A stretch of DNA of 47,104 nt from an uncultured Burkholderiales bacterium (GTDB taxonomy: Bacteria > Pseudomonadota > Gammaproteobacteria > Burkholderiales > Burkholderiaceae_C). Every line of letters starts with the position of its first letter. Position 1 is the stretch's first letter. The translations under genes were made by a program, and so were the position numbers. Below the pieces are notes generated by a model. The model ran no database searches and had not been told where the DNA came from. It saw only the letters and a program-made list of their open reading frames with translations. Below, piece after piece: positions 24,142-34,829 of this stretch. The stretch is from NCBI GenBank assembly GCA_903949285.1, contig CAJAYT010000084.1, positions 1 through 47,104 of the forward strand. The letters are read 5' to 3'.

Positions 24142-24942
24142 CTAAAGTCGAACTGCAATCCCTTTTTGCGCCATACACTGCTTTGCTTGACCCACCGTGA
24201 ACTCGCCGTAATGGAAAATGCTAGCAGCAAGTACGGCGTCAGCCCCGCCAATCGTGATGCCATCACACAAGTGCTCAAGCGTGCCCACCCCGCCTGAGGC
24301 AATCACGGGCACGTCCACCGCGTCCGCGACAGCGCGGGTCAGGCCTAAATCAAATCCAGATTTAGTTCCGTCTTGATCCATACTGGTTAGCAAAATCTCG
24401 CCTGCACCCAACTCACTCATTTTGACGGCCCACTGGACAGCGTCTAAACCAACGTTTTTTCTACCTCCGTGGCTAAACACATCCCAACCGGGCCCGACCG
24501 CTTTTGCGTCATCTCCTAAGCGGGCCTCCTCTTCAAGGGTACGCCGCTTCGCGTCTATGGCAACAACAATGCACTGGGATCCATAGCGACTAGAAACCTC
24601 TTTGATCACCAAAGGATTGGCGATGGCTGCTGAGTTAAAACTGGTTTTATCGGCCCCAGCGTTGAGGAGCCTGCGAACGTCCTCAACCGTTCTTACGCCG
24701 CCACCCACAGTCAGGGGTATAAATACCTTAGATGCGACGGCCTCTATGATGTGCAGTATCAAATCTCGCTCATCACTGGTCGCAGTTATATCTAAAAAAG
24801 TTAACTCATCCGCGCCCTGATCGTTATATCGAGCGGCGATCTCAACAGGATCACCCGCATCTCTTAGGTTCACAAAGTTAACGCCCTTGACCACTCTGCC
24901 GCCTGTGACGTCTAGGCAAGGGATTATTCTTTTAGCAAGCAT
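24142..24942 (-). CDS. hisF: Imidazole glycerol phosphate synthase, cyclase subunit
   Basis: A TIM-barrel enzyme that with HisH makes imidazole glycerol phosphate and AICAR from PRFAR. The catalytic aspartates are in [15 protein letters not shown] (first strand) and VVAIDAKRR (fifth strand). Phosphate-binding loops [13 protein letters not shown] and [12 protein letters not shown] are present. 266 residues, close to the usual length plus a small insert ([16 protein letters not shown]). It follows hisA. Confidence 0.97.
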   Translation of the reverse strand: MLAKRIIPCLDVTGGRVVKGVNFVNLRDAGDPVEIAARYNDQGADELTFLDITATSDERDLILHIIEAVASKVFIPLTVGGGVRTVEDVRRLLNAGADKTSFNSAAIANPLVIKEVSSRYGSQCIVVAIDAKRRTLEEEARLGDDAKAVGPGWDVFSHGGRKNVGLDAVQWAVKMSELGAGEILLTSMDQDGTKSGFDLGLTRAVADAVDVPVIASGGVGTLEHLCDGITIGGADAVLAASIFHYGEFTVGQAKQCMAQKGIAVRL

Positions 24943-25030
24943 ATTTTTTAAAACTCAAAGATGTAGGCACAGACTGGAACAAACAAAAACGTTATCTAAA
25001 ACTTATGCAGTCAATATGAGAAATTAATGC

Positions 25031-25050
25031 CTAGACCGTCTGAGGTCTAG
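25031..25050 (-). repeat. Inverted repeat between hisA and hisF
   Basis: CTAGACC (25031-25037) and GGTCTAG (25044-25050) form a perfect 7-base stem with a 6-base loop, 17 bases after the hisA stop in a 124-base gap. No T-tract follows, so a stability or processing hairpin is more likely than a terminator. Confidence 0.4.
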
Positions 25051-25066
25051 ACTGTGCGAGAAACGT

Positions 25067-25807
25067 TCAAAGCGTTAGCTCATCCGCGCGGGCCTGGGCT
25101 TGCTCAAAATCCAAATCCCCGCTGTAAATAGCGCGTCCACAAATAACGCCTTCAATACCCTCATCTGAGAGGGAACAAAGGCTCTCGATATCAGACATAC
25201 CGGACAAACCCCCCGATGCTATAACGGGGATGGATAAGGCCTGGGCCAATTTGACGGTAGCATCCAGATTGATCCCCGAGAGCATACCGTCTCGCCCAAT
25301 GTCTGTGTAAATGATGGACTCAACCCCGTAGTCTTCAAACTTCTTGGCCAAGTCGACCACTTCGTGTCCCGTTAACTTACTCCAACCATCGGTTGCAACT
25401 TTTCCGTCCTTGGCATCCAACCCCACGATAATGTGACCACCAAACGCACTACACGCATCTTTTAAGAATCCAGGACTCTTCACCGCCGCAGTTCCAATAA
25501 TGATGTAGCGAATACCCGCATCTACATACTTCTCAATCGTATCTAAGTCCCGAATTCCACCGCCGAGTTGTACGGGAATATCGTCCCCTACAGCTTTTAA
25601 AATGGATTTAATGGCGTTGAAGTTTTGAGGTTTACCCGCAAAGGCGCCGTTTAAGTCAACCAAATGCAACCTTCTCGCACCTTTATCCAACCACTTGAGG
25701 GCCATCGCAACTGGATCCTCACCAAATACGGTGGATTGCTCCATATCACCTTGCTTGAGGCGAACACACTGACCGTCTTTTAAGTCTATAGCTGGAATAA
25801 GAATCAT
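25067..25807 (-). CDS. hisA: ProFAR isomerase
   Basis: A TIM-barrel isomerase catalysing the Amadori rearrangement of ProFAR to PRFAR. The N-terminal [20 protein letters not shown] holds the catalytic Asp. The fifth strand carries [16 protein letters not shown], and phosphate sites are [12 protein letters not shown] and [12 protein letters not shown]. 246 residues, normal length. It lies between hisH and hisF. Confidence 0.97.
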   Translation of the reverse strand: MILIPAIDLKDGQCVRLKQGDMEQSTVFGEDPVAMALKWLDKGARRLHLVDLNGAFAGKPQNFNAIKSILKAVGDDIPVQLGGGIRDLDTIEKYVDAGIRYIIIGTAAVKSPGFLKDACSAFGGHIIVGLDAKDGKVATDGWSKLTGHEVVDLAKKFEDYGVESIIYTDIGRDGMLSGINLDATVKLAQALSIPVIASGGLSGMSDIESLCSLSDEGIEGVICGRAIYSGDLDFEQAQARADELTL

Positions 25808-25863
25808 GATGATCGAATGGAGGGGCTAGCTCGTGACACTGAAGAATAATTAAAAGATTCGGA

Positions 25864-26529
25864 TTAAGGCTTCCAAGACAAAAAGTTGCTGTATAGCTTT
25901 AACCCCATATCTGCGCTTTTTTCGGGGTGAAACTGTGTTGCAAAAATATTATCACTGGCAATGACTGATGTAAAGCGGTGGCCATATACTGTTTCCCCCG
26001 CAGTGTAGCGCACATCCGACGGACGGGCATAAAAACTGTGCACAAAATAAAAGTAACTGTTTTGCGGCACGTCTTGCCAAATAGGGTGCGAGCCGCATTG
26101 AGTGACTTGGTTCCATCCCATTTGAGGTACCTTAAAGCGACTCCCGTCGGGTTGCAGTTGTCCAGCCAAACTAAACTTTACCACTCGCCCAGGTATCAGC
26201 CCCAAACACTCGGTGCCCTCATCAGAGAGCGAATCTCCCTCCTCACTATGGTCTAAGAGCATCTGCATTCCAACACAAACACCAAATAGTGGTTTGTGCT
26301 TAGCCGCATATAAAACCGCCTCCTTAAGACCCGCGCGGGAGAGCTCCTGCATGCAATCTTTCATGGCACCTTGGCCAGGCAAGACAACGCGAGTCGATTT
26401 CAGTACAACCTGTGGATCCGATGTAATCACAACCTGTGTCCCACTCCCCTGTGCCGCCTTCATAACGGCTTGAGAGACTGAGCGCAGATTGCCCATTCCG
26501 TAATCAACAACAGCAACAAGTTCAGTCAT
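25864..26529 (-). CDS. hisH: Imidazole glycerol phosphate synthase, glutaminase subunit
   Basis: A class I glutamine amidotransferase that feeds ammonia to HisF. The N-terminus [14 protein letters not shown] is typical. The nucleophile Cys is in [18 protein letters not shown], and the His-Glu pair is in [21 protein letters not shown] is also present. 221 residues. ATG at 26529, 40 bases after hisB. Confidence 0.97.
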   Translation of the reverse strand: MTELVAVVDYGMGNLRSVSQAVMKAAQGSGTQVVITSDPQVVLKSTRVVLPGQGAMKDCMQELSRAGLKEAVLYAAKHKPLFGVCVGMQMLLDHSEEGDSLSDEGTECLGLIPGRVVKFSLAGQLQPDGSRFKVPQMGWNQVTQCGSHPIWQDVPQNSYFYFVHSFYARPSDVRYTAGETVYGHRFTSVIASDNIFATQFHPEKSADMGLKLYSNFLSWKP

Positions 26530-26569
26530 ATGAATTGCGATCCAAGCGTGAATGCTGTGACGACGAAGT

Positions 26570-27163
26570 TCACAGCACGCCCTTTGTGGAGGGGATAACT
26601 CCAGCGCTGCGCGGATCTAACTCAATCGCCATTCTGATGGCTCGCCCAAATGCCTTGAATACAGTCTCTGCTTGGTGGTGAGAGTTCTCGCCGCGTAAAT
26701 TATCAATATGCAAGGTTACGAAGGCATGGTTGACAAAGCCCTGAAAAAACTCAAACGCCAATTGCGTATCAAACAAGCCGATTGCGCCACTCTTGAACGG
26801 CACATGCATCTCAATTCCAGGTCGACCAGAAAAATCGACAACAACACGCGATAGCGCCTCATCCAAAGGAACGTAGGCGTGGCCGTAGCGGCGAATACCC
26901 GTCTTATCACCAACCGCTTGCGCCAAAGCCTGACCAATCGTTATACCCACATCCTCGACCGTATGGTGTCCATCAATATGCAAGTCACCCTTGGCAACCA
27001 CCTCCAAATCAATCATGCCGTGACGCGCAATTTGATCCAGCATGTGGTCAAAAAAACCAATGCCTGTGTCTAGCTTAGATTGCCCGGTTCCGTCAATATT
27101 GAGTTTGACGGTGATTTGTGTTTCACGAGTGTTCCGCGTGACTTCTGCTTTTCTTGGCTGCAT
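26570..27163 (-). CDS. hisB: Imidazoleglycerol-phosphate dehydratase
   Basis: The monofunctional dehydratase, without the N-terminal phosphatase of enterobacterial HisB. Two metal-binding motifs of the internally duplicated fold are present: [13 protein letters not shown] with [11 protein letters not shown], and [15 protein letters not shown] with [15 protein letters not shown]. 197 residues. No histidinol-phosphatase gene is visible in the window, so that step must be encoded elsewhere. Confidence 0.97.
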   Translation of the reverse strand: MQPRKAEVTRNTRETQITVKLNIDGTGQSKLDTGIGFFDHMLDQIARHGMIDLEVVAKGDLHIDGHHTVEDVGITIGQALAQAVGDKTGIRRYGHAYVPLDEALSRVVVDFSGRPGIEMHVPFKSGAIGLFDTQLAFEFFQGFVNHAFVTLHIDNLRGENSHHQAETVFKAFGRAIRMAIELDPRSAGVIPSTKGVL

Positions 27164-27187
27164 TTAAATTATGGACTTTATAAATGT

Positions 27188-28411
27188 TTAGGAATGATCA
27201 ACACATAACTCATCTAATGCGCTCAAGAGTTGTGTATTTTCCTCTGGAGTACCAACAGTGAAGCGCAAGCACCCCATCAATAAGGGATGCATTTTAGAAA
27301 CATTTTTCACCAAAATACGTCGACTCTTCAAACCCTCGAAGATTTTGGTTGCGAAGCTATTATCGCCCCCAGCGTCTGAAACACCAGTTGCCGCAGGAGC
27401 GCGTTTTAATGGCGAATCGATTTGATTTTGAACAAAGCGAACTAGCACCATATTTCCCTCACTCTTAAAAGGCTTCACTCCTTTTAACCGCGATAGGTGC
27501 CTGATCATTTTCTCCCGCTCCTCGCAAATGATTCGTGCTTGTTCGCCGAATACGCTTTCATGCTCAAGCGCAAACAATGCACATTCGGCATTCAAAACAC
27601 TGATGTTATAGGGAGGTCTGATTTTCTCAACCTCATCCACCACAGCGCTTGGGCCCATCAAGTAGCCAATACGAACTCCTGCCAAACCAAATTTAGACAG
27701 AGTGCGCATGAGAAGTACTTGTCGATGTGCTTCGGGTGCGCTACGAATCTCATCTAACCAGGAGTGAGTTGAAAACGGTTGATATGCCTCATCCACCACA
27801 ACCCAGCCGCCGTAAGCACTGACTCGCTCAATAATGCGACTGATAATCTCCTTACTCCAAAGATTTGCACTAGGGTTGTTCGGGTACGCAAGGTACACCA
27901 GTGCAGGCATGTGCTCATCGACAGCCTTTAGCATTGCAACCTCATCGAGCTCAAAATCAGCAAGCAGTGGAACCCCCACATACTTCAACCCTTGCAATTG
28001 AGCGCTCACAGCGTACATCACAAAACCAGGCTCAGGCGCTAAAACGGTGTTAGTGGCCTTAGCTCCTTGAGCACACGCTAGACTCAGCAACGAAATCAAC
28101 TCATCCGAGCCATTTCCCAACACCAACCCGTAACCCTTGGGCAACCCGGCGTAATCCGCCAAAGCTACTTTAAGCAATTGGACCTGGGAGCCCGGATACC
28201 GATTAACGGCAACACTTGCCAACCTCGCCCCCAACTCCGCCCCTAGCTGAGGAGGGAGGGAAAACGGATTTTCCATTGCATCTAGCTTTAACATGCCCTG
28301 TGCATCTTGGACAACATAGGCATGCATCTTTTTAACGTCTTCACGAATAAAGCGCAGGTCAGAGCTGTTTGTGTTGCTCTGCTGGTTGGGGTTAGCTTGC
28401 AGGTCCTTCAC
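27188..28411 (-). CDS. hisC: Histidinol-phosphate aminotransferase
   Basis: A class I/II PLP aminotransferase. The PLP lysine is in [18 protein letters not shown], the substrate-site NPNNPSAN is seen as [11 protein letters not shown], and LGNGSDELI is the glycine-rich cofactor loop. At 407 residues it is longer than the usual 350-370. The extra part is an N-terminal polar tail and an Ala/Gly/Asp-rich insert at about residues 327-355 near the C-terminus. The start codon is GTG at 28411, overlapping the hisD stop by four bases (GTGA), which implies coupled translation. Confidence 0.95.
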   Translation of the reverse strand: MKDLQANPNQQSNTNSSDLRFIREDVKKMHAYVVQDAQGMLKLDAMENPFSLPPQLGAELGARLASVAVNRYPGSQVQLLKVALADYAGLPKGYGLVLGNGSDELISLLSLACAQGAKATNTVLAPEPGFVMYAVSAQLQGLKYVGVPLLADFELDEVAMLKAVDEHMPALVYLAYPNNPSANLWSKEIISRIIERVSAYGGWVVVDEAYQPFSTHSWLDEIRSAPEAHRQVLLMRTLSKFGLAGVRIGYLMGPSAVVDEVEKIRPPYNISVLNAECALFALEHESVFGEQARIICEEREKMIRHLSRLKGVKPFKSEGNMVLVRFVQNQIDSPLKRAPAATGVSDAGGDNSFATKIFEGLKSRRILVKNVSKMHPLLMGCLRFTVGTPEENTQLLSALDELCVDHS

Positions 28412-29799
28412 TTTTGAGCTCCTGGCTTAGCCGAGTTGCCCTCAGGGCTGAAGGAATCCAAACGCATCTCAGCGGCCGTTGCGTGCGCCTGCAAGCCCTC
28501 ACCTCGGGCCAAGACGGAGGCAATACCCCCCAAGTGCTGAGCACCGGCGTGACTGACTTGTATCAAACTGCTGCGCTTTTGAAAATCGTAAACACCCAAG
28601 GGTGAACTAAATCTCGCCGTACCAGATGTTGGCAATACATGGTTGGGTCCAGCGCAGTAATCCCCTAGAGATTCACTCGTGTAGGCTCCCATGAAAATTG
28701 CGCCTGCGTGAATCAGGTGTGGCTCCCATTTTTGAGGATCTCGGCTGGATATCTCCAAATGCTCGGGCGCGATACGGTTGCTGATCGCACAGGCCTCCTC
28801 CATACTTGCCGTTTGAATAAGTGCTCCGCGACCGTTCAAAGACTTGGCGATGATTTCGCTTCTTTGCATTTGTGGCAAGAGTCTATCGATCGCATCTTGA
28901 ACGAGATCAATGTAAGCAGGGTCAGGACAAAGCAAAATACTTTGCGCCAACTCATCATGCTCGGCCTGAGAAAACAGATCCATCGCAACCCACTCTGCGG
29001 GCGTAGAGCCATCTGCGATCACCAGTATTTCACTTGGACCGGCAATCATGTCGATACCCACTTTACCAAAAACACGTCGCTTGGCAGCAGCAACATAAGC
29101 GTTACCTGGACCGGTAATTTTGTCCACGCACGGGATAGTCTGAGTCCCGTAAGCCAATGCGCCCACAGCCTGCGCGCCGCCAATGGTAAATACTTTGCTC
29201 ACGCCGGCCACATAGGCCGCCGCCAGTACCAACTGATTCCTCGCACCCCCGGGGGTGGGCACAACCATGATGATCTCGCCTACACCGGCAACATGCGCGG
29301 GCACTGCGTTCATTAAAACACTCGAGGGATAAGCAGCTAAACCCCCTGGCACATAAATACCCACTCTATGTAGGGGCGTTACCTTTTGTCCGAGCAAATT
29401 ACCTTGCTCGTCCGTGTAGCTCCAACTCTCGCCGCTGGCTTTTTTCTGCGCCTGATGGTAAGTTCTAACTCGGCTCTCAGCCTGTTGAAGTGCCTCACGT
29501 TGACTTGCGGGTATTGCATCAAAAGCCTGCTTTAAAAGCTCAGGGGCGATACATAGCTCAGCAACACTTTTTGCACTCAAACGGTCAAACGTGTGCGTGT
29601 ACTCGAGCACCGCAACATCGCCCCTGGACTGAACATCGGACAAAATGCCCGCGACACGCTCCTCAATGGCTTGATCTGTTGAGGCTGACCAGTGCAACCG
29701 TTTAACAAAGGCCTGCTCAAAGTCTGCACTTTGCGTGTTAAGCCTTAAAGGGCGAGCACTGATCGGGGCAGTCGTTTGCAAGGCAATATCACTATTCAT
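28408..29799 (-). CDS. hisD: Histidinol dehydrogenase
   Basis: Oxidises histidinol to histidine in two NAD-dependent steps using a zinc ion. Visible motifs are [52 protein letters not shown], the zinc/catalytic region [14 protein letters not shown] and [10 protein letters not shown]. 463 residues. The C-terminal tail ([11 protein letters not shown]) extends slightly beyond the family end. Its ATG overlaps the hisG stop by four bases (ATGA). Confidence 0.97.
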   Translation of the reverse strand: MNSDIALQTTAPISARPLRLNTQSADFEQAFVKRLHWSASTDQAIEERVAGILSDVQSRGDVAVLEYTHTFDRLSAKSVAELCIAPELLKQAFDAIPASQREALQQAESRVRTYHQAQKKASGESWSYTDEQGNLLGQKVTPLHRVGIYVPGGLAAYPSSVLMNAVPAHVAGVGEIIMVVPTPGGARNQLVLAAAYVAGVSKVFTIGGAQAVGALAYGTQTIPCVDKITGPGNAYVAAAKRRVFGKVGIDMIAGPSEILVIADGSTPAEWVAMDLFSQAEHDELAQSILLCPDPAYIDLVQDAIDRLLPQMQRSEIIAKSLNGRGALIQTASMEEACAISNRIAPEHLEISSRDPQKWEPHLIHAGAIFMGAYTSESLGDYCAGPNHVLPTSGTARFSSPLGVYDFQKRSSLIQVSHAGAQHLGGIASVLARGEGLQAHATAAEMRLDSFSPEGNSAKPGAQK

Positions 29800-30524
29800 G
29801 ATGCTTTACCTTCAACTTTCTCATGCACTGCATGTGCAAAGGCATCTAATAAAAACTTAATGGAAGATTGCTTGAGCTTCAGTGCAGCTTGATTGATCAC
29901 GAGCCTTGAACTGATAAGCATGATTTGCTCAACTTCTATCAGGTGATTGGCTTTGAGGGTGTTGCCGCTTGAGACCAAGTCCACTATCGCGTCCGCAAGT
30001 CCCGTGAGCGGCGCCAACTCCATGCTTCCGTAGAGTTTTACCAAATCAACGTGTACGCCCTTTTGTGCAAAGAACTCCCGCGCAATCGTCATATATTTGG
30101 TTGCGACCTTCAAGCGAGATCCTTGCTTGACGACACCCGAATAATCAAATCCCTCGCGCACTGCGACGGACATTCTGCATTTTGCAATTTGCAAATCAAG
30201 GGGTTGATAAAGCCCAGAACCCCCGTGCTCAATCAATGTATCTAGGCCCGTTACACCCAGATCCGCGCCCCCGTACTCCACATAAGTCGGCACATCTGAG
30301 GCCCTGACCAAAACAACACGCACCAAGGGTTGGTTGGTTGGAAGAATTAACTTTCTGGAATCCTCAGGATTTTCTAAAACCTCCAAACCTGCCGCCTTAA
30401 GAAGGGGCAAGGTTTCGTCAAAAATTCTGCCCTTTGACAATGCCAAGGTGATGGGCGAGGTGATCTTGGGCTCGCCTGCAAAGCCCCCAGAACCTGCACT
30501 CAATGTCTTATTAGTTGTATTCAT
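29796..30524 (-). CDS. hisG: ATP phosphoribosyltransferase, short form
   Basis: First step of histidine synthesis, joining ATP and PRPP. Motifs are [32 protein letters not shown] and the PRPP loop [19 protein letters not shown]. At 242 residues it lacks the C-terminal regulatory ACT-like domain, so it is the short form that needs the HisZ partner for activity and feedback control. HisZ is not in the window. A Gly/Ser-rich leader of about 20 residues precedes the core. It follows murA by 8 bases. Confidence 0.96.
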   Translation of the reverse strand: MNTTNKTLSAGSGGFAGEPKITSPITLALSKGRIFDETLPLLKAAGLEVLENPEDSRKLILPTNQPLVRVVLVRASDVPTYVEYGGADLGVTGLDTLIEHGGSGLYQPLDLQIAKCRMSVAVREGFDYSGVVKQGSRLKVATKYMTIAREFFAQKGVHVDLVKLYGSMELAPLTGLADAIVDLVSSGNTLKANHLIEVEQIMLISSRLVINQAALKLKQSSIKFLLDAFAHAVHEKVEGKAS

Positions 30525-30532
30525 AAAAATTT

Positions 30533-31810
30533 CTACTGCACGCGCTCTATATCTGCGCCCAAACTGCGTAACTTAACTTCCATGCGGTCATAGCCTCGGT
30601 CAAGATGGTAAATCCTGTCTACCAAAGTTTCCCCACTCGCCATCAACCCCGCAATGACCAAACTAGCAGAAGCCCTCAAGTCTGTTGCCATAACGGTTGC
30701 CCCTGACAACAGTGGTACACCTTCAACCATGGATACTTTGCCGTCAATTTGAATTTTTGCGCCTAGGCGCAGTAGTTCGTTAACGTGCATGAAACGGTTC
30801 TCAAAAATAGTCTCAGTCACATGGCTAGACCCCTGTGAGACCGCATTAAGCACCATAAACTGCGCTTGCATGTCGGTTGGAAAGCCTGGGTACTCGGTTG
30901 TCCTAAAGGTTTGTGCACGCAAATGCTCATAAGCCGGCCCAGGACTCTTCACCCGAATGCCATCAGCCGTACTCTGGACACTTACCCCTGCATCCCTTAA
31001 CTTATCAATCACCGCACCCAAGTGCTCTGCTCTTGCATGCTTTAAAAAAACGTCCCCTCCAGTGGCTGCAACGGCGCATAAAAAAGTCCCCGCCTCAATC
31101 CTATCTGAGACTACTTTGTGCGTTGCACCTTTCAAAGAGTCAACGCCTTGAATATGAATTTGACTGGTACCGTGCCCTTCTATTTTGGCACCCATTGCAA
31201 TTAAAAGCTCTGCCAGATCCGTGATTTCTGGCTCTTGTGCGGCGTTCTCTAGAAGAGTCTCTCCTTTCGCCAAGGCTGCGGCCATCATGAAATTCTCAGT
31301 TCCGGTCACAGTCACCATGTCTGTCGCTATACGTGCACCGTGCAACTTTTCAAGGCCTGGAGCTAAGCCAGCAATCATGTATCCATGCTCAACAGAGATT
31401 TGCGCACCCATTGCCTGCAAACCTTTTAAATGCTGATCCACAGGGCGAGAGCCAATTGCACACCCACCTGGCAAAGAAACCTTCGCATGCCCACAACGTG
31501 CCAAAAGAGGACCGAGCGCTAAAACAGATGCGCGCATAGTTTTAACCAGCTCATAAGGTGCCTCGGGAGTGGTGATCTCACCCGCATTCAACACAAGCTC
31601 TCCGTCCCCCTGTAAATCGGCTTTAACACCCATGTTGCGCAAAAGCTTCAACATGGTGCTCACATCTTTAAGCGAAGGAACGTTGAGCAAAGTAAGGGGC
31701 TCAGCACTTAGCAGTGCGGCGCAAATCTCGGGCAAAGCAGCATTCTTTGCTCCCGCAATGCTCACCTCTCCGTTTAAAGTCCTACCGCCGCGAATGAGTA
31801 ACTTATCCAT
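30533..31810 (-). CDS. murA: UDP-N-acetylglucosamine 1-carboxyvinyltransferase
   Basis: Catalyses the first committed step of peptidoglycan synthesis, adding enolpyruvyl from PEP to UDP-GlcNAc. The N-terminal [29 protein letters not shown] and the catalytic loop [16 protein letters not shown] are present; the Cys makes it the fosfomycin-sensitive type. C-terminal motifs [10 protein letters not shown] and [14 protein letters not shown] are also present. 425 residues. It lies between ibaG and hisG, the usual betaproteobacterial position. Confidence 0.97.
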   Translation of the reverse strand: MDKLLIRGGRTLNGEVSIAGAKNAALPEICAALLSAEPLTLLNVPSLKDVSTMLKLLRNMGVKADLQGDGELVLNAGEITTPEAPYELVKTMRASVLALGPLLARCGHAKVSLPGGCAIGSRPVDQHLKGLQAMGAQISVEHGYMIAGLAPGLEKLHGARIATDMVTVTGTENFMMAAALAKGETLLENAAQEPEITDLAELLIAMGAKIEGHGTSQIHIQGVDSLKGATHKVVSDRIEAGTFLCAVAATGGDVFLKHARAEHLGAVIDKLRDAGVSVQSTADGIRVKSPGPAYEHLRAQTFRTTEYPGFPTDMQAQFMVLNAVSQGSSHVTETIFENRFMHVNELLRLGAKIQIDGKVSMVEGVPLLSGATVMATDLRASASLVIAGLMASGETLVDRIYHLDRGYDRMEVKLRSLGADIERVQ

Positions 31811-31819
31811 AGATCAAAT

Positions 31820-32077
31820 TTAATTTAACAACTGCTTTTGATCCTGTACCGCCCACTCCGCAGGGGTAAAGGTCTTCATCGATAGCGCATGAATTTCATC
31901 GTTGTGCATTTTGTTTCCCAAACAGGCGTAAACCTTTTGATGCCTTTGCAGAGGTCTTACACCCTCAAATAAATTAGAGACAATCACACCAAACCAGTGT
32001 CTTCCGTCCCCGGTTATTTGAATGAAATCACAATCGAGTTGCGCCTTGATGATGTCTTCTACTTCTTGACCCGTCAT
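31820..32077 (-). CDS. ibaG: BolA-family protein (IbaG-like)
   Basis: An 85-residue BolA-like protein. GDGRHWFGVIVSNLFEGVRPLQRHQKVYACLG carries the conserved loop and the FxGxxxLxRHxxVY signature with the cluster-binding His. ALSMKTFTPAEW is the family C-terminus. BolA proteins pair with monothiol glutaredoxins to bind [2Fe-2S] clusters. The position directly upstream of murA in the mla-linked operon matches IbaG (YrbA). Confidence 0.92.
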   Translation of the reverse strand: MTGQEVEDIIKAQLDCDFIQITGDGRHWFGVIVSNLFEGVRPLQRHQKVYACLGNKMHNDEIHALSMKTFTPAEWAVQDQKQLLN

Positions 32078-32092
32078 GAAAATACTCCAAAT

Positions 32093-32848
32093 TTAACCGC
32101 GAATTTTGTAACCGCTCTTGAGCATCGAAAGCGCAACGCCTGAGACCACCACCAAAGCACTTGACACCAAACCCAGACTCAACCAAGGAGACACATCGCT
32201 TACACCGAAGAAGCCGAATCTAAAACCGTCAATCATATAAAAGAACGGATTCAAATGGCTGAGCGTTTGCCAAAAAGGCGGAAGCGAATGAATCGAGTAG
32301 AACACACCACTCAAAAACGTCATTGGCATGATCACAAAATTTTGGAACGCCGCCATTTGATCAAACTTCTCAGACCATATCCCTGCAATGAGACCAAGCG
32401 CGCCAAGCATTGCCGCACCCAGCAAAGCGAAAACCAAGATCCAAAGCGGTGCTGCGGCAGTGATGTCGGTGAAAAACAAAGTAACGCTTAAAACGCCCAA
32501 TCCAACAACCAATCCTCGCACCATCGAGGAGCCGACATAGGCCACAAACCAACTCCAATGATTAAGAGGGGCTAGTAGTATGAAAACCAGGTTCCCCATG
32601 ATTTTGCTTTGAATTAAAGATGATGAGCTGTTTGCAAATGCATTTTGCAAAACACTCATCATCACAAGCCCGGGCACCAAAAAGGCTGAGTAACTCACCG
32701 TGTCATAGACCTTCACCCGGTCCGCCATCACATGCCCAAAGATCAGCAAATATAAAAGAGAGGTGAGCACAGGAGCAGCAACTGTTTGAAAACTAACCTT
32801 CCAAAATCTAAGTATTTCTTTATAAAAGAGTGCTTGCCATCCCATCAT
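32093..32848 (-). CDS. ABC-2 type transporter permease (YadH-like)
   Basis: A 251-residue inner-membrane protein with six hydrophobic segments and an ABC-2 permease pattern. It begins GWQALFYKEILRFWKVSFQTVAAPVLTSLLYLLIFG and contains the hallmark MPMTFLSGVFYSIHSLPPFWQTLSHLNPFFYMIDGFRFGFFG. It overlaps the upstream ATPase gene by four bases, so the two form one exporter. The substrate is unknown. Linkage to mla genes suggests an envelope component, by context only. Confidence 0.92.
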   Translation of the reverse strand: MMGWQALFYKEILRFWKVSFQTVAAPVLTSLLYLLIFGHVMADRVKVYDTVSYSAFLVPGLVMMSVLQNAFANSSSSLIQSKIMGNLVFILLAPLNHWSWFVAYVGSSMVRGLVVGLGVLSVTLFFTDITAAAPLWILVFALLGAAMLGALGLIAGIWSEKFDQMAAFQNFVIMPMTFLSGVFYSIHSLPPFWQTLSHLNPFFYMIDGFRFGFFGVSDVSPWLSLGLVSSALVVVSGVALSMLKSGYKIRG

Positions 32849-33750
32849 GATGCCTCCCCCATTACCTCAATAAACACATCCTCTAGGTCGGCCTTACGAA
32901 TTTCAACATCCTCCGCAGTCAAACCCGCAAGTCGAATGCTGGAGAGATAGCCCTCAATTTGCTCTGCGTTGTGAGCCGGAAGTTGCACAATGCGCCCCGT
33001 CACACGAGCCAATTTGGCAAGCGCCTCGGGTAACGCTGCGTCAAGCTTAAAGCGCAGCACATTGCTTGAGGCCGCTTTAAGGAGTTCACTGGTTTTGTCA
33101 AGCGCAACAACGCGCCCCGTCTTGAGCATCGCAATTCTTTGGCAAAGCGCCTCCGCCTCCTCCAAATAGTGGGTCGTCAAAAGAACTGTGTGCCCTTGCT
33201 TATTCAAGCGGTCGATGAACTGCCAAAGCGTTTGACGCAACTCCACATCCACACCCGCAGTAGGCTCATCGAGCACAATCACAGGAGGCTTATGAACAAG
33301 AGCCTGAGCCACCAGCACACGACGTTTCATCCCCCCCGAGAGTTGTCTCATATTGCTGTTGGCCTTGTCAGCCAACCCCAAACTCACCAAAAGCTCTTCA
33401 ATCCAATCGTCGTTTTTGGAAACACCAAAGTAACCCGATTGGAACTTTAAGGCCTCTTTGACGGTAAAGAACGGATCAAAGACCAACTCCTGGGGAACGA
33501 TACCCAAAAGTTTGCGCGTCTTAAGAGGTTCGTGTTGTACATCCAATCCACTCACCTTGATCGAACCGCTTGTGGCCTTTGCAAGGCCAGCAAGAATGCT
33601 AATCAATGTTGTTTTGCCAGCCCCGTTGGGACCCAGGAGACCAAAGAATTCGCCCTCCTCAATATCAAAGCTCACCCCATCTAAAGCGGTTAGTGAGCCT
33701 TTGGCAGTTTGAAATGTCTTGGTAACGGACTGAAATGAAATAGCAGGCAT
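32845..33750 (-). CDS. ABC transporter ATP-binding protein (YadG-like)
   Basis: A 301-residue nucleotide-binding subunit. Walker A GLLGPNGAGKTTLISIL, signature LSGGMKRRVLVAQAL, Walker B VIVLDEPTAGVD and the switch histidine in LLTTHYLEEAE are all intact. A regulatory C-terminal region follows, as in ABC-2 exporters. It partners the overlapping permease gene. A 133-base gap separates it from mlaB, with only a weak possible promoter (TTGCCA...TATTTT at 19-base spacing). Confidence 0.94.
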   Translation of the reverse strand: MPAISFQSVTKTFQTAKGSLTALDGVSFDIEEGEFFGLLGPNGAGKTTLISILAGLAKATSGSIKVSGLDVQHEPLKTRKLLGIVPQELVFDPFFTVKEALKFQSGYFGVSKNDDWIEELLVSLGLADKANSNMRQLSGGMKRRVLVAQALVHKPPVIVLDEPTAGVDVELRQTLWQFIDRLNKQGHTVLLTTHYLEEAEALCQRIAMLKTGRVVALDKTSELLKAASSNVLRFKLDAALPEALAKLARVTGRIVQLPAHNAEQIEGYLSSIRLAGLTAEDVEIRKADLEDVFIEVMGEAS

Positions 33751-33883
33751 TTAGTTTTTATGATTTGCAGAAAAACATTTGAAAATTCGAAGCTTGAACG
33801 CACACGCAGAAAATACAGAGAAAACGAATAAAAGTGGCAATCCTTATTGCGCCCAAAACGCATCTCAAATGAGCACTAAAGCA

Positions 33884-34168
33884 CTAGACCGCAGCTAAAG
33901 TGGGCAAAAGTTCGGCAACGCCGTAAACACGGGCAAGCGCTTTTGCGCGCTCGGGCAAGCCAGAGATTTGAAGCACCCCGTTTCGTTCTTTCATATTTCG
34001 CACCAAAGTCAACAGCAACGATAACGCACAAGAATCAAACTGCACCAACTCACTCGCATCAATCAATGTAATGGGTCCAGTATCCGCGCGCATGACCGTT
34101 AAGTACTCACGCGCGAGCGCATCCGCATTCAGATGCGTGAGTGAAGGGGGTAGCCTGAAGGTGGTCAC
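33884..34168 (-). CDS. mlaB: STAS-domain protein MlaB
   Basis: A 94-residue STAS domain protein, the cytoplasmic regulator that stabilises MlaFE. The fold signature is ITLIDASELVQFDSCALSLLLTLVRNMKERNGVLQISGLPERAKALARVYGV, including the D-S motif after the second strand. The ATG overlaps the mlaC stop by four bases. It is the last mla gene of this operon. Confidence 0.9.
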   Translation of the reverse strand: MTTFRLPPSLTHLNADALAREYLTVMRADTGPITLIDASELVQFDSCALSLLLTLVRNMKERNGVLQISGLPERAKALARVYGVAELLPTLAAV

Positions 34169-34827
34169 TTTTTAGAATTTGCTTTATTGCGTTCAACAAG
34201 AGTAGCGATGAGTCCATCGATACCTTTTGCATTGATCTCTTGGGAGAACTGGCTTCTGTAGGTCTCAACCAACCAAACTCCTAGCACGTTTAGGTTGTAT
34301 ATCTTCCAACCTGATCCGTTACCAGGCGTTTTCTCAAGCCTGTAATCAAGCTCGATTGGCTCGCCCTTACCTTTAATCTCCGAGCGGACCAAAACCTCAT
34401 TGTCATCTGGTGATCCGCGTAGCGGCTTCACATTGATAGTGATATCCGTAACCTGAGATAAAGCGCCCGCGTAAGTTCTAATCAACAAAGTTTTAAATTC
34501 ATTGGCCAATTTGGTTTGCTGCTCGGGAGTCGCTGTTCTCCAAGCTGGCCCGACAGCGGAAGAGGTCATACGAACAAAGTTCAAATGCGGCATGATACGC
34601 GTATCAACCACAGCGCTCGTCCTTTGCAGATCACCAGACTTTAAGGCGGGATCGTTTTTAACAACATCTTGAAGCTCAACTGAGAGCCTCTTGATAAATG
34701 CATCAGGCGCCTCATCAGCTGCGGTTGCGCTGACACAGGTACCAAGCATCAAAGAACCCATCAGCGCACAAAACAGTGCTGTACAAAAGGACCTTTTGTA
34801 AAAGTTCGAGTAGTTAGCAATTGTCAT
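34165..34827 (-). CDS. mlaC: Periplasmic phospholipid-binding protein MlaC
   Basis: The periplasmic shuttle that carries phospholipid between MlaA at the outer membrane and MlaD at the inner membrane. A Sec signal (around residues 12-36, ending SATAADEAP) precedes the Tol_Tol_Ttg2 domain, recognised by MPHLNFVRMTSSAVGPAWRTATPEQQTKLANEFKTLLIRTYAGAL and GWKIYNLNVLGVWLVETYRSQF. 220 residues. It lies two bases after mlaA. Confidence 0.95.
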   Translation of the reverse strand: MTIANYSNFYKRSFCTALFCALMGSLMLGTCVSATAADEAPDAFIKRLSVELQDVVKNDPALKSGDLQRTSAVVDTRIMPHLNFVRMTSSAVGPAWRTATPEQQTKLANEFKTLLIRTYAGALSQVTDITINVKPLRGSPDDNEVLVRSEIKGKGEPIELDYRLEKTPGNGSGWKIYNLNVLGVWLVETYRSQFSQEINAKGIDGLIATLVERNKANSKK

Positions 34828-34829
34828 TT

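Noticed and set aside
28708..29316. Plus-strand frame of 202 codons antisense to hisD
   Set aside because: Overlaps conserved HisD coding sequence; no domain pattern and no ribosome binding site.
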